A stretch of DNA of 64,000 nucleotides from Natronorubrum thiooxidans (GTDB taxonomy: Archaea > Halobacteriota > Halobacteria > Halobacteriales > Natrialbaceae): positions 62,001-126,000 of the forward strand of contig NZ_FTNR01000013.1 in the NCBI RefSeq assembly GCF_900156475.1, written 5' to 3'. This document shows positions 23,242 through 32,691 of the stretch, one piece after another; the stretch's first letter is position 1; each line of letters starts with the position of its first letter. A program made the translations under genes and the position numbers. Below the pieces are notes generated by a model that saw only the letters and a program-made list of their open reading frames with translations, made no database searches and was not told the origin of the DNA.

Positions 23242-24228
23242 CTAGAGGATCTCAGGAAAGCCCATATATTTTTGTGCGAGAGCATCGACTCCCCGGTGTT
23301 CGGCGACGAAATCGAGGATCGCGTCGGCTCCCAGATGGGGTTGGTCGACGAGGGCGAAATGGCCTGCCTGTTGCAAGGGCCGAATGCGAACCGGTGCGTT
23401 CGTGATGTCGTACCGGAACCGGAATCGGATCGCCGAATCCATCATGATGTCCTGTAGCCCCCACAGGAGCATGGTCGGCGCGGTGATCTCCTCATAGGGG
23501 ATCTCGAGCATCCAGTCCGGATCCAGCGAAGCGCCCCGGATCGCAAGCGCGCGAATAGCGTCCAGTTTCGGAGAGCCATACGCAGCATCGCCATTCCACT
23601 GTGAACCGCCCTCCGCGTAGTCGATCGTCTCGTAGGGTTCACGCAGTTTCCGTAGGTCGTGGGTGGTGCGGGCCGACGGGACGTCTTCTTTGATACTCCC
23701 ACCCCGGAAGACGCTAGGATCGTGGACCATCGTCCGGAGCGTCTGGACCAGTTTCATCGGAAAGTCAGCCACAGCCTTCCGGAACTCCTCGTCGTCTTCG
23801 ATGAACGCGAGGCGACCGATGGATTCGATCTCGGCGACGGGCCAGTTGTCGTAGGCGACCGGATCGACGGCAATACACAGATCCGTCCGATCGGGATATC
23901 GTGCGGCGAAATCCAGAGCGATGCCGCCACCCCAGTCGTCCCCAGCGACGATCATCGAGTCGAATCCCCACTCGTCCATCAGATCAGCCAAAATATGGGA
24001 GTCGTTTTCCCACGTATATTCCCACTCGTCTATCGGCTTGTCGCTTTTTCCCATGCCAAGTAGATCCATATTGTAGGTCTCGAGGTACGGTGAGAGCAGT
24101 TCCTGAACTGGCTCCCACTGGGCACTGTTCGTGGGGACACCGTGAATCATCACGATCGGTTGACCTTCGTCGCCGTCCTGTCGGTAATGGATCTCGTGGT
24201 CACGCACGGTGGCAAAGTGGCTCTCCAT
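23242..24228 (-). CDS. Alpha/beta hydrolase, haloalkane-dehalogenase/epoxide-hydrolase type
   Basis: 328 residues. The oxyanion segment is MIHGVPTNSAQW, close to the HGNPTSS of haloalkane dehalogenases. The nucleophile elbow GDDWGG gives Asp98 with the following Trp99, which in dehalogenases helps bind halide. The catalytic His is in QQAGHFALVDQP and the likely acid is in LLWGLQD. An Asp nucleophile rules out an esterase. A dehalogenase or epoxide hydrolase acting in the cytoplasm is therefore indicated; the choice between them is open. It stands alone with about 230-290 bases of empty DNA on either side. Confidence 0.85.
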   Translation of the reverse strand: MESHFATVRDHEIHYRQDGDEGQPIVMIHGVPTNSAQWEPVQELLSPYLETYNMDLLGMGKSDKPIDEWEYTWENDSHILADLMDEWGFDSMIVAGDDWGGGIALDFAARYPDRTDLCIAVDPVAYDNWPVAEIESIGRLAFIEDDEEFRKAVADFPMKLVQTLRTMVHDPSVFRGGSIKEDVPSARTTHDLRKLREPYETIDYAEGGSQWNGDAAYGSPKLDAIRALAIRGASLDPDWMLEIPYEEITAPTMLLWGLQDIMMDSAIRFRFRYDITNAPVRIRPLQQAGHFALVDQPHLGADAILDFVAEHRGVDALAQKYMGFPEIL

Positions 24229-24462
24229 GATCTGTCATCGAACCTCCCACCCCCCGTGTACTTAATTGTTGTACCACGGCTGCACTGAGTATCAGCTCTC
24301 GAGGATTCACTGTCTCCGTATAGATGCTAACATGGAATCTGTATCGATCACACAACAGTCGTACGGCCGTGAGTGAACTGACGGTCAGTAGCGCCCCTAT
24401 TCTCGTCGAACGTACGCCACTGTTCACCCGGTGTATAATTCAGCTGGCAGCCGTATATCGGT

Positions 24463-25482
24463 ATGAATCGTATTGATCGTCGAGCGTTTCTCGCGATCGC
24501 CGCGATGGGAACAGTCGCCGCAGCAGGATGCACAGAGGGCGGAGCCGATGATCGTTCCGAAACGGATACAGACGATGGCTCGGAGATCGAGTCACAGGAA
24601 CAAGAAGCCGTCGCTGCGTCCGCAAACGAATCGCTCGAGAACGAATTTGTGGTCGGAGAGCGCATCGAACGAGACGGGTGGCAGGCAGTCGTTCGTGACG
24701 TCCAACGCGGTTCGTCACCGCCCGATGCCGTCGCTGCGGAGGCAGCTGACGAGGACGCGATCGAAGAGACCGCGTATCTCGTGCTCGAGTTCGCTCTAAA
24801 AAACACCACTGCGGATATCGTCCCGACCGACGAACGGGAGGATGTCGAACTTCGCGACGCGGATGGAGACACGTATCCGCAGTTCACGACCGCGACGAAC
24901 GAAGCGATGCCCGCTCAGCTCGCGCCTGGCGAAGTCGACCGGGACGAGCTTATTTTTGAGGTACCCGACGACGCGTCTGCTCTCACGTTCGTGTTCGATG
25001 GGCTCGATGAGTCGGACACCGCTCCGGTTGTCGTCGACCTCGAGCAGGAGGCGGAGCCACGCTCCGATCTCGACCAGAAACTTGACGTCGACACCCATCG
25101 GTTCGGGGAGTCTGTCGAAGTCGACGGAATCGAGGTGACGATCTCTAATCTCCAACAGGGGAACAACCTCGGTGGGTTCATGCAGGCCGACGACGGGCGT
25201 GACGTCGTCGTGATCGAAGTCGAGCTTACGAACCAAAGCGGTCGTGAACGTAGTTCCGAACCGGCCCAGATGGCGCTCAAAGACGGCATTGGTCGCCGCT
25301 ATCGCGAAACCGATGCCGGAGTCGGCGCACTCGACCGATTCGAGGTCGAATCGCTCGGAACCGACGAGGAGACGCAGGGAAAACTCGCCTACGAACTCGA
25401 GGACGGCGTCTCGGAACTGTACTGGATCTTCGACTTTGCACCCTGGGGGAGCAACGAGAGAGCGTTCTGGCAACTCCGGTAG
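24463..25482 (+). CDS. Tat lipoprotein with two DUF4352-like beta-sandwich domains
   Basis: 339 residues. NRIDRRAFLAIAAMGTVAAA followed by GC is the Tat lipoprotein signal. Two immunoglobulin-like domains follow: residues 65-190 (VGERIERDGWQAVVRDVQRG, YLVLEFALKNTTADIV) and 205-335 (FGESVEVDGIEVTISNLQQG, DVVVIEVELTNQSGRE). Both have the DUF4352 pattern of 'V..G..I.V..V.......Y.VV.V...N.'. Such domains occur on cell-surface lipoproteins and may bind peptides or telomere-like partners in other lineages; here an extracellular scaffold is the safest statement. Confidence 0.85.
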   Translation: MNRIDRRAFLAIAAMGTVAAAGCTEGGADDRSETDTDDGSEIESQEQEAVAASANESLENEFVVGERIERDGWQAVVRDVQRGSSPPDAVAAEAADEDAIEETAYLVLEFALKNTTADIVPTDEREDVELRDADGDTYPQFTTATNEAMPAQLAPGEVDRDELIFEVPDDASALTFVFDGLDESDTAPVVVDLEQEAEPRSDLDQKLDVDTHRFGESVEVDGIEVTISNLQQGNNLGGFMQADDGRDVVVIEVELTNQSGRERSSEPAQMALKDGIGRRYRETDAGVGALDRFEVESLGTDEETQGKLAYELEDGVSELYWIFDFAPWGSNERAFWQLR

Positions 25483-25557
25483 CAACGGCTCGAGTCTCGG
25501 CTCGGTGTGGTCGTCGGTTCGTTCCAGACAAAAGTGGATCCGCGATCGACCTGCGTA

Positions 25558-25680
25558 TCAGAACACTGCTAACGTTCGAGGAGAACAGTGGAGGCAGCCG
25601 TCAACTTCGTTGTCGTTGTCGCCAAATACGAGGACATACCGCGGCGTGAGAGCGGCTGTACAGCGGCTACAGGCGGGCAT
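25558..25680 (-). CDS. 40-residue zinc-finger protein (DUF7563-like)
   Basis: Starts at ATG 25680, inside the last codons of the preceding small gene (14-base overlap in another frame). The sequence MPACSRCTAALTPRYVLVFG continues with DNDNEVDGCLHCSP, giving two CxxC pairs 25 residues apart. I recall the same plan (MP.C..CG...T.RF.RVF, then GC..C) in short haloarchaeal DUF7563 proteins. The function is unknown. The overlap suggests translational coupling to the gene at 25667-25840. Confidence 0.65.
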   Translation of the reverse strand: MPACSRCTAALTPRYVLVFGDNDNEVDGCLHCSPRTLAVF

Positions 25681-25840
25681 TGTCGAGTTGTAGTGGGCGG
25701 TCGTCAGTCTCATATGCCGCCATGATGAGCCCGACAACTTCGGGATTCGAGGGCTCGTATCCGAGTTGTTCCGCCATGTGTGTTTTGAGTTCTTCAAATC
25801 GATCGCTCTTCGAGCCGTACAGTTTGATGTGTGAGGTCAT
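25667..25840 (-). CDS. Small conserved protein, MTSHIKLYGSK family (copy 1 of 3)
   Basis: 57 residues from ATG 25840: MTSHIKLYGSKSDRFEELKT, MAEQLGYEPSNPEVVGLIMA, AYETDD and a variable tail. Copies 2 (30483-30668) and 3 (45788-45958) in this window share the first 47 residues almost unchanged. The helical middle followed by a PSNPEVVGL turn and helix could be a ribbon-helix-helix or small toxin-antidote type fold, but I recognise no family. The tail beyond residue 47 differs in each copy. It overlaps the DUF7563-like gene downstream. Confidence 0.8.
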   Translation of the reverse strand: MTSHIKLYGSKSDRFEELKTHMAEQLGYEPSNPEVVGLIMAAYETDDRPLQLDNARL

Positions 25841-26232
25841 GGGTACTGGTATCGTTTCGCTTGCATTTTGGGGGTGAGCGACGACGGGAACGTGCAACCG
25901 TCATCGGCCACCATCGATCATACCTTCGACCCGAAAGGTAGAGAATCATCACCCTAAGCAGTTGTTCGGGACGGACCTAGACATTTGGGTTCCGTTTCGA
26001 GACGGATCGTTCCAGCGCTCGTTCAGCGGGCGTGACGACCGTCTCGCTGGGCATAGTGAGACGTCTCACCGGAGAAATACCGGTCAATCGTGTCCGAAAC
26101 CGGATGCTCGGGAGCGGAGAACCGTTGGTTCTTCAAACGAGTGGTTTCACGACTGTCTTCAATGCCCTTCGGTGGCACTCACGCAACGACTTCGGCGCAC
26201 AGTCCATTATGTGTCCGCTCCTAGAGTAGTGT
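25841..26232. other. Divergent gene-free stretch
   Basis: Lies between the minus-strand small gene and the plus-strand MaoC gene. Frames through it lack protein character. No repeat or transposon end is seen. Confidence 0.4.
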
Positions 26233-26853
26233 ATGAGCAGCAACGAAACCGACGCCAGTTCGTTTGAACGCCAACCGACAAGACCCCGATGGACCGACGC
26301 GTCACGGCATGCGATCACCAGTTACCGACACGCCAACGATGCAGTCTTTTCCGCGTTTGGCCTTCCGACCTCGACAACGAGCGACGAGCGGATCGAAGCG
26401 CCGATCGGCGAACTGGCCTACGCAGTATCCGACTGGTCCATGGAGCGGTCGGCGGATACGGTCGACGAACTCGACGTGGGGGACTCCGTCCGATTCACAA
26501 AATCGCTTCCGGAACGTGATCTCGAGGCGTTCGCACGAGTTAGCGGTGACACGAACCGACTTCATCTGGAAGAACAGTTTGCCACCCACACGCGCTTCGC
26601 TGGCCGTATTGCCCACGGGACGCTCGTCGCGGGGACGATCAGCGCCGCTCTTGCCCGCCTTCCGGGGGTCACAGTATACCTCACCCAGGAGTTGCGATTC
26701 AACGCGCCGGTCTACCCCGGCGAAACCGTCACTGCAGAGTGTAAAGTCGTCGAGGTGCTGGGCACCGATCGCTATCGTCTCTTGACGACGGTCGTAAACG
26801 AGGACGGCGACTCCGTGATCGATGGCGAGGCGACCGTCCTTATCGAAACCTGA
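26233..26853 (+). CDS. MaoC-family (R)-specific enoyl-CoA hydratase
   Basis: 206 residues. The hydratase-2 signature is complete: FARVSGDTNRLHLEEQFATH followed by FAGRIAHGTLVAG, giving catalytic Asp106 and His111. The hot-dog fold ends with YPGETVTAECKVVEV. An N-terminal extension of about 75 residues (HAITSYRHANDAVFSAFGLP) precedes it, as in some haloarchaeal PhaJ-like proteins. The reaction would be hydration of crotonyl-CoA-type substrates to (R)-3-hydroxyacyl-CoA, which feeds polyhydroxyalkanoate synthesis. A depolymerase operon is 11 kb away, a loose contextual link. General fatty-acid metabolism is the alternative. Confidence 0.85.
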   Translation: MSSNETDASSFERQPTRPRWTDASRHAITSYRHANDAVFSAFGLPTSTTSDERIEAPIGELAYAVSDWSMERSADTVDELDVGDSVRFTKSLPERDLEAFARVSGDTNRLHLEEQFATHTRFAGRIAHGTLVAGTISAALARLPGVTVYLTQELRFNAPVYPGETVTAECKVVEVLGTDRYRLLTTVVNEDGDSVIDGEATVLIET

Positions 26854-27008
26854 ACCACTACCTGAACGATACGTTCGGAGACGTCCGAACTCCGTCGCGC
26901 CTCCGAGACCGCACTCTTCTCGACGCTTTCCCACACGGAGAGACCAGTTCTATCCCCATCGACGAGACACCGTGCCGAGATTGGGAACGCGATTCGACGA
27001 GATCACCC

Positions 27009-30000
27009 TCACTCGTCTTCGTTCTGGAAGAAAGACGAGAGGAGATGCCAGATGCCGTTCCGAAGATGCTGATGGAGCGTCGACGACGAGACACCCATCG
27101 AGTCGGCCAGTTCCTCGGCTGTGATTTCGCGCGGCCAGTCGTAGTACCCCGAAAAGTACGCCGATTCGATCGCCGTCCGCTGTTTTTCGGTGAGTTGAGC
27201 CTCGACAGCATCGCGAAACTCGTCGGCGGTATGGATCGATCGCTCACGTTCTCGCTTCGATCGGAGCTCAACGGTCGAGAACGCCTCCTCTAACCCGGCG
27301 ACGATCTCACGGATATCTGCAGACTGTGGCGCTTCGACAACTAATCGTCCTCTGCCGTCTTCGGCCACGGCTGACTGATAGGTTGCCCCGGCTTGCAACG
27401 CCGTTTCGGCTGGGGATTTTGATGTGGTCGACTGAAGGACGAAACCGTCGTCGCGTTTGGCAATTGCAGTCGCGTCCTCGATGTGATCGGAGTCGGCTGC
27501 GAGTTCGAGAACGGCCGCTGGTTGTACACCAGTAATCATGTGATAGTGCATGATCTTCCCGTCGTCGATGGGGATTGACCGCTCGAACTCACACCGGCAG
27601 TCGAACTCTTCTGTCACAGTGAGATAAAACACCCGTGGGTCCGTGACCTCGAACTCGAGTTCGACGACCGAATCGGAGAGTAAGATGGTCCGATTTTGTA
27701 TCGCACTTATCGCGAATCCAGTTATTTCACCGAGCAGCTCGAATCCTCGAACCGCCTTTTCGCTGAAGACGTCCTCGGTAGTGCCGTGAACCACCATCAC
27801 GTCGTATATTCGATCATTATAAGTAATGGGAACTGCAGCCGTTGCTTCGACCTGTTCGACCTGATCGTCCGACTCGACGTTGGTCACGTCCCCCTTGAGT
27901 CGGTACTGCCTGACGACCTGGACGTCACCCGTTTCGATCGCAGCTTCGACGGTTCCGTTTCCGAGGCTCGAGAGTGGCGTCTCGCCGATCGCTTCGAGAT
28001 TGGCCTCCGCTATTCCGGACCCGGCTCGCGGTTCGATTCGATCGGTGGCCACCTCGGTATCACCGATCCACGCGCTACTATACAGCTCGGATGCTGCCAG
28101 CTGCCCACAGATTGTCGCTTCCAGTTCGGATCGAGTCGTTGCCTCGACGAGTTGCTTTTCGATCAGTTGAATAAGGGTGTTGATTCGGTTCAGCGTTTCG
28201 AGCTGGTCGTGTTGCTGGCGTAATTCGCGTTCTTGCTCTCTGAGCAATTGCGCCCGTTCAGTCCGCTCGATCGCCGTCCGGACGGCAACCGCTAGTATCT
28301 CAGCAAGACGTACAGCACGGTTATCGATCTCATCGGTGTCTTCAACGATGATGGTCACGACACCGTCCGTTCCGATGGGGATATGAACGCTTGGATACTC
28401 AACCAGTGAGGAACGGTCGGCTTCGCCGGCTATCGGAATAGTCGAGACGGTCTCTGATACCCGAAATGCACGTCCAGCGAGCGTGGCCTCGAGATCGTAT
28501 GCAGTGTGAGAGGCGACCAACTCCTCGGCCCCTGCCGTCAGCACGGCTGGTTCGAGTATCGATCTCTCGTGATCAAACAGGCGAAGACACGCGATTTCGA
28601 AGCCGAGAACGTCCTCGACGGCGTCAACTCCGATTTCGGCAATTTCCTCTCGAGAGTTGGCTTTCATCAGTTGGTGTGCTACACCGTTGAGCATCTCCAG
28701 TTGGTGTTCCTGTGCCTTCTGATTCGTAATATCTCGAACGACACACACCAGTCCATCGGTATCGAGCGTGCTGAGCGAGATTTCCTGTGGAAACGTCGTG
28801 CCGTCGGTCCGTTTGCCGACCGCTTCTCCTCGCCACCATCCTCGTTGCTGGACGGTGGGAAGGATGTCCGATTCGAAGCGTTCGACCTCGTCGTCACTGT
28901 AGAGGCGGTCCCACGTCGTTCCGATGAGGTCGTCCGTCCCGTCGTATCCCCATAGATCAGCCAGCGCACCGTTCACGTACGTGAACTCGCCGTAGTGGTT
29001 GCTAATACCGATGCTGTCAGTTGCGGCATCAATCGCCGCAGACCGGTGGCGAATTGCACGGTCGTGGTCGAGGCGTTTGAATGCTGTTTGCGTCGTCTGC
29101 GCGAGGATGTCGACGAGATCTCGGAGCGGCTGGTCGATATCTGCGACCGTCGTTGATCCGATTGCAAGCAATCCGTACGATCCAAGTGGGACCACGAGGC
29201 GTGCCTGCAATGACATTTCCGGATGTGCAGGGTTATCGACGGCATCGTACGCTTCGAGTAGTTTCGGCTCGCCGTCGCAAAAGATTTCCATCTCGACTGT
29301 CTCCGACGTGATCGGGCCGATCGCGTCGACCGCACCGCCGCTCGACAGGAAAGATGCCTTCTCGCTCGCGGCTACCGGACGAAGAACGTCGGTATGGTCG
29401 TCATGAAGCCACAGTGCAGTGAGCGACCGACCGAAGACGGTCTGGACGACCTCGAGGACGATGTCGGCGATATCGCGGTTCGTCTCCGCGTCCATCAGCC
29501 GGCGACTGGCGTCGTTGATCGCCTCCAGTTGTTTCTCGTATGCGTCTCGTCTCGTACTGCCACGGACAGTCACGAGCAAGAACGGGTGGTCGTCGATTTC
29601 GATTTGCGAAATGAACGTTTCGGTCGAGATGGCATCACCATTACGGGTGTCATACGCTAGGTCGCCGTTCCACCCGGCCTCCGCCGTGACGTCCTGTTCG
29701 ATACGCTTACGGACTCGGTCGAGTTCGTCGTGAAAAAGATCGTTCGGATCGAGAGACACCAGTTCGTCGTACGGGTAGCCCAACAGTTCACAGAACTGAA
29801 AATTACATTCGACGATGTCGCCAGCGTCTGGATTGATTACGACGATGCCGTCGGTTGCTCGTTCGACGATTTTTTCGAGCGGCTGGTCGTCCCCGCCGAG
29901 CTGTCGTTCCTGTCGGTGTTCCGCCGCGCCTTCTCGAAGAGTAATCGCATAGTACCGTTGGTCGTCGTACGTCGTTTCAGTTACGGAGAGCCAGACGGGA

Positions 30001-30290
30001 ACATCGTCCTCGTGAGCGTCGACGAGCGAGAACGGAATCTCAGACCCACCGGACGTTACCGTGTCCGCCTCGCGATGGACCCACTCGAGCGACGACGACT
30101 GATCCTCCGGAAACACTTCCTCGAGAGAGCGATCGACGAGTTCCTCCGGCGTGTAACCCAGCAGTCCCTCGATCGAAGCGGTAGCAAAGACAACCAGTCC
30201 AGTTTCGTCAACTGCAAGGACCCCGTACGGTATTGCGGTCAACACCCCAGAAGGAAACGATTCATCGACCTGAGAGGAGACGGCGACCAT
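27009..30290 (-). CDS. Multi-sensor PAS/GAF bacterio-opsin-activator (HTH_10) regulator
   Basis: 1093 residues, soluble. In order: PAS (about 11-125, GVLAVDETGLVVFATASIEG), PAS (145-265, DGIVVINPDAGDIVECNFQF), GAF (270-410), PAS (415-535, DSIGISNHYGEFTYVNGALA), GAF (540-690), a third GAF-like region (705-860), then the bacterio-opsin-activator domain (870-1020) and a C-terminal HTH_10 (LTEKQRTAIESAYFSGYYDW, ADSMGVSSSTLHQHLRNGIW). There is no kinase or receiver domain: ligand or redox sensing is coupled directly to DNA binding. A TATA-like TTTATAC lies about 20-28 bases upstream, so the gene is probably leaderless and monocistronic. The ligand is unknown. Confidence 0.92.
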   Translation of the reverse strand: MVAVSSQVDESFPSGVLTAIPYGVLAVDETGLVVFATASIEGLLGYTPEELVDRSLEEVFPEDQSSSLEWVHREADTVTSGGSEIPFSLVDAHEDDVPVWLSVTETTYDDQRYYAITLREGAAEHRQERQLGGDDQPLEKIVERATDGIVVINPDAGDIVECNFQFCELLGYPYDELVSLDPNDLFHDELDRVRKRIEQDVTAEAGWNGDLAYDTRNGDAISTETFISQIEIDDHPFLLVTVRGSTRRDAYEKQLEAINDASRRLMDAETNRDIADIVLEVVQTVFGRSLTALWLHDDHTDVLRPVAASEKASFLSSGGAVDAIGPITSETVEMEIFCDGEPKLLEAYDAVDNPAHPEMSLQARLVVPLGSYGLLAIGSTTVADIDQPLRDLVDILAQTTQTAFKRLDHDRAIRHRSAAIDAATDSIGISNHYGEFTYVNGALADLWGYDGTDDLIGTTWDRLYSDDEVERFESDILPTVQQRGWWRGEAVGKRTDGTTFPQEISLSTLDTDGLVCVVRDITNQKAQEHQLEMLNGVAHQLMKANSREEIAEIGVDAVEDVLGFEIACLRLFDHERSILEPAVLTAGAEELVASHTAYDLEATLAGRAFRVSETVSTIPIAGEADRSSLVEYPSVHIPIGTDGVVTIIVEDTDEIDNRAVRLAEILAVAVRTAIERTERAQLLREQERELRQQHDQLETLNRINTLIQLIEKQLVEATTRSELEATICGQLAASELYSSAWIGDTEVATDRIEPRAGSGIAEANLEAIGETPLSSLGNGTVEAAIETGDVQVVRQYRLKGDVTNVESDDQVEQVEATAAVPITYNDRIYDVMVVHGTTEDVFSEKAVRGFELLGEITGFAISAIQNRTILLSDSVVELEFEVTDPRVFYLTVTEEFDCRCEFERSIPIDDGKIMHYHMITGVQPAAVLELAADSDHIEDATAIAKRDDGFVLQSTTSKSPAETALQAGATYQSAVAEDGRGRLVVEAPQSADIREIVAGLEEAFSTVELRSKRERERSIHTADEFRDAVEAQLTEKQRTAIESAYFSGYYDWPREITAEELADSMGVSSSTLHQHLRNGIWHLLSSFFQNEDE

Positions 30291-30482
30291 ACGAGGGATA
30301 TGTGCTTTGTAAGTATAAATCAGTAGTGGAATATTTAAATAAAAGTTATTATCTTATTAAATCAGAATGTCCGCGGTGTATTCGTGCCGCTGGTCCGCGT
30401 GATCGACACGTCCCAGTCGATCGCGCTGATCGAGAATCTATCATCGATATTGATTTTTCGTCTGTGAGTCTGATCTGCTGTC

Positions 30483-30668
30483 CTATCGGAAACGGGTGTT
30501 GGTGGTCGATTGCCGCATCGGTTGTGGCCTGTCCGTTTCGTAGCTGGCCATCAGCAGTCCGACAACTTCAGGATTCGACGGTTCGTAGCCGAGTTGCTTC
30601 GCGTAGTTTTCTTTGATTTGTTCAAATCGGTTACTTTTCGAGCCGTAGAGCTTTATGTGGGATGTCAT
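30483..30668 (-). CDS. Small conserved protein, MTSHIKLYGSK family (copy 2 of 3)
   Basis: 61 residues: MTSHIKLYGSKSNRFEQIKE, KQLGYEPSNPEVVGLLMASY, ETDRP and a distinct tail rich in Arg, Thr and Asn. It has no zinc-finger gene overlapping downstream, unlike copy 1. It stands between the HxlR regulator and the large HTH_10 regulator, in AT-rich DNA. Confidence 0.8.
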   Translation of the reverse strand: MTSHIKLYGSKSNRFEQIKENYAKQLGYEPSNPEVVGLLMASYETDRPQPMRQSTTNTRFR

Positions 30669-30719
30669 GTTGAATGGTTGTATTTGGGTCGCGTGACTGG
30701 TATGTTGTCGTCGGAATCC

Positions 30720-31142
30720 TCAATCGCAGCGGTCCGAACTAACAGGTCGTTCCGCGTCGATCCAGTCGAGACCATCGAAGTCATTTCGGATCGTCGCGAT
30801 GATTGGCTGAAACCGGTGACCATCGATCGTTAGTGAGTACTCGACACGGACTGGTCGTTCGCTAAGGACTGTGCGATCGACCAGTCCCTTCGATTCCAAC
30901 GCACAAAGGCTGTCCGAGAGTACTTTCGCCGAAATGCCGTCGATCGCACTCTCCAAATCGCAAAACCCCAGCGGTCCGGACGTCTGTAGCAAATCAAGGA
31001 TGACGAGATGCCATTTTTTGCCGAGCACATCTGTTGCGGCGACAAGACGGTCCTGTCGTTCGTACGAGTGGGAGACAGAGCTGGATGTCTTGGTCTTGAT
31101 ACCGATCTCCGTTCGGGGGGAACTGGCGTTGTTTCTGTTCAC
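30720..31142 (-). CDS. HxlR-family winged-helix regulator
   Basis: 140 residues from a GTG. The family core runs from about residue 30: RLVAATDVLGKKWHLVILDL, then LQTSGPLGFCDLESAIDGIS, KVLSDSLCALESKGLVDRTV and a wing with RPVRVEYSLTIDGHRF. HxlR proteins are dimeric repressors or activators that often respond to reactive aldehydes or oxidants through a Cys; a single Cys is present in the GFCDLE helix and another in the SLCAL helix. The target is unknown; the small MTSHIKLYGSK gene follows 50 bases downstream on the same strand. Confidence 0.85.
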   Translation of the reverse strand: MNRNNASSPRTEIGIKTKTSSSVSHSYERQDRLVAATDVLGKKWHLVILDLLQTSGPLGFCDLESAIDGISAKVLSDSLCALESKGLVDRTVLSERPVRVEYSLTIDGHRFQPIIATIRNDFDGLDWIDAERPVSSDRCD

Positions 31143-31370
31143 AGCTACTCACCACTAGTACAGTAGACCGCAATTATAGAGAATTACAACCCTATGCAAG
31201 TCGATCTCTCGAACCGAGGTCTCTAGGGCGGGTGCATCCGAACAGCTGGATACGACGACTCCCAACACTCGTAAACGACTCTGCGTCATCTCCCGAAGGA
31301 ACTCACTGGTAGTGGTACACAAATTGCACTACCGCAGCGAGTTCACGCCATCGCAACCCAACCCTTCCCC

Positions 31371-32484
31371 ATGGACGGAACGAACTCGACTCGACGGCGA
31401 TTTCTTGCAGTAGTGGGGTCCGGTGTAATGGCATCCTTTGCAGGCTGTTCATCCAGGCCCGTATTCGGTGCCTCCAGTGGCCCAAACACGACCGAAACCG
31501 ACGACGAAACAAAACAACGTAACTCGACAACCGAACTCTTTCAGCGGACAGTCGACTCTGTCACACTCGCCAGAGTGTTCGGCGTTGCCGACCCAATCAC
31601 TGGCGAAGACGGAGAATCACAGGGGCAAGGATCTGGTTCGTCACGGGGGATACACACGTTGTCACGAACAATCACGTCGGAAGCGGTGGCAAAGAGATCG
31701 ATCTCCAGTATACCACCGGTGAGTGGACGAGCACCGAGCTCATCGGTACCGACGTCTTCTCTGGCCTTGCCGTTCTCGAGGTCGAGACGGTGCCCGAAAC
31801 TGCGACGCCACTGTCGTTCAGCGAGACCCCGCCATCGATTGGGCAAGACGTCATCGCAATCGGCAACCCGTTCGGCCTCGAGGGATCGATGTCACGCGGC
31901 ACTATTAGTGGCGTCGGTCGGGACTACTGAATCCGCTAACGGGTGTTTCGATTCCGAATGCCGTTCAGACCGACGCCGCGTTGAACCCCGGCAACAGTGG
32001 GGCCCACTGGTCGATCTCGATGGAGACGTCGTTGGCGTCGTCAGTGCGGGTAGCAGCAACAACATCGGATTCGCCGTCTCTTCGGCGCTTTCGAATCGCG
32101 TGATTCCGCCGCTCATCGAAACGGGCACGTATCGTCACCCGTTCATGGGTATCAGTACGATTCCTGTCGATCCACTCGTGGCCAATGCGAACGACCTCTC
32201 CGAGGTGGACGGCGTTCTCGTGACGGACATCGACGACGACGGTCCAACGTCGGACATCCTCCAGTGCAGCGCTGACACGGTCGAACGACGTGGCGAAAGC
32301 GTTCCTGTCGGTGGTGACGTTATTGTCGAACTCGACGGCGACCCCATCCCAGACAGGAACGCGTTTACGGCGTTTTGGCGCTCGAGACCAGCCCCGACGA
32401 GACGATTTCCGTCGGAATCCGTTGTGATGGGGCCACCGATACCCTCGGTCTAACGCTCGGTGAACGTCCGACTCCATCGCAGAA
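31371..32484 (+). pseudogene. Wrecked HtrA/DegP-like serine protease (S1C with PDZ)
   Basis: The N-terminus is a normal Tat lipoprotein signal (TRRRFLAVVGSGVMASFAGC). The protease then has to be read in three frames. THVVTNNHV and the rest up to PPSIGQDVIAIGNPFGLEGS and GTISGVGRDY lie in a shifted frame that hits TGA at 31928-31930. VQTDAALNPGNSG is shifted again before PLVDLDGDVVGVVSAGSSNN. The PDZ part (VIVELDGDPIPDRNAF) shifts once more into ALETSPDETISVGI and LGERPTPSQ. The catalytic Asp position reads SGLAVLEV instead of TDLAVL. Three shifts, a stop and a lost catalytic residue make it non-functional. Confidence 0.88.
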
Positions 32485-32691
32485 TGAGCCGATCGGTCGA
32501 CGCGGTAGTGCTCTTCGCGCCTCGATTCAGCGAATCAGTTCAGAAGTGGATAGCCCAGAGTTGTGACCGGTGACGCCGGCTTTGGCATGTGTAGGTCTGG
32601 CAGGTCAGACGAACGCGAGACGGTGATGGCGATGTATTCCGTGAAACCACCCGTCTGAGTGCTCCTGAAACGAATCGCTGTTGCAGCCGGA

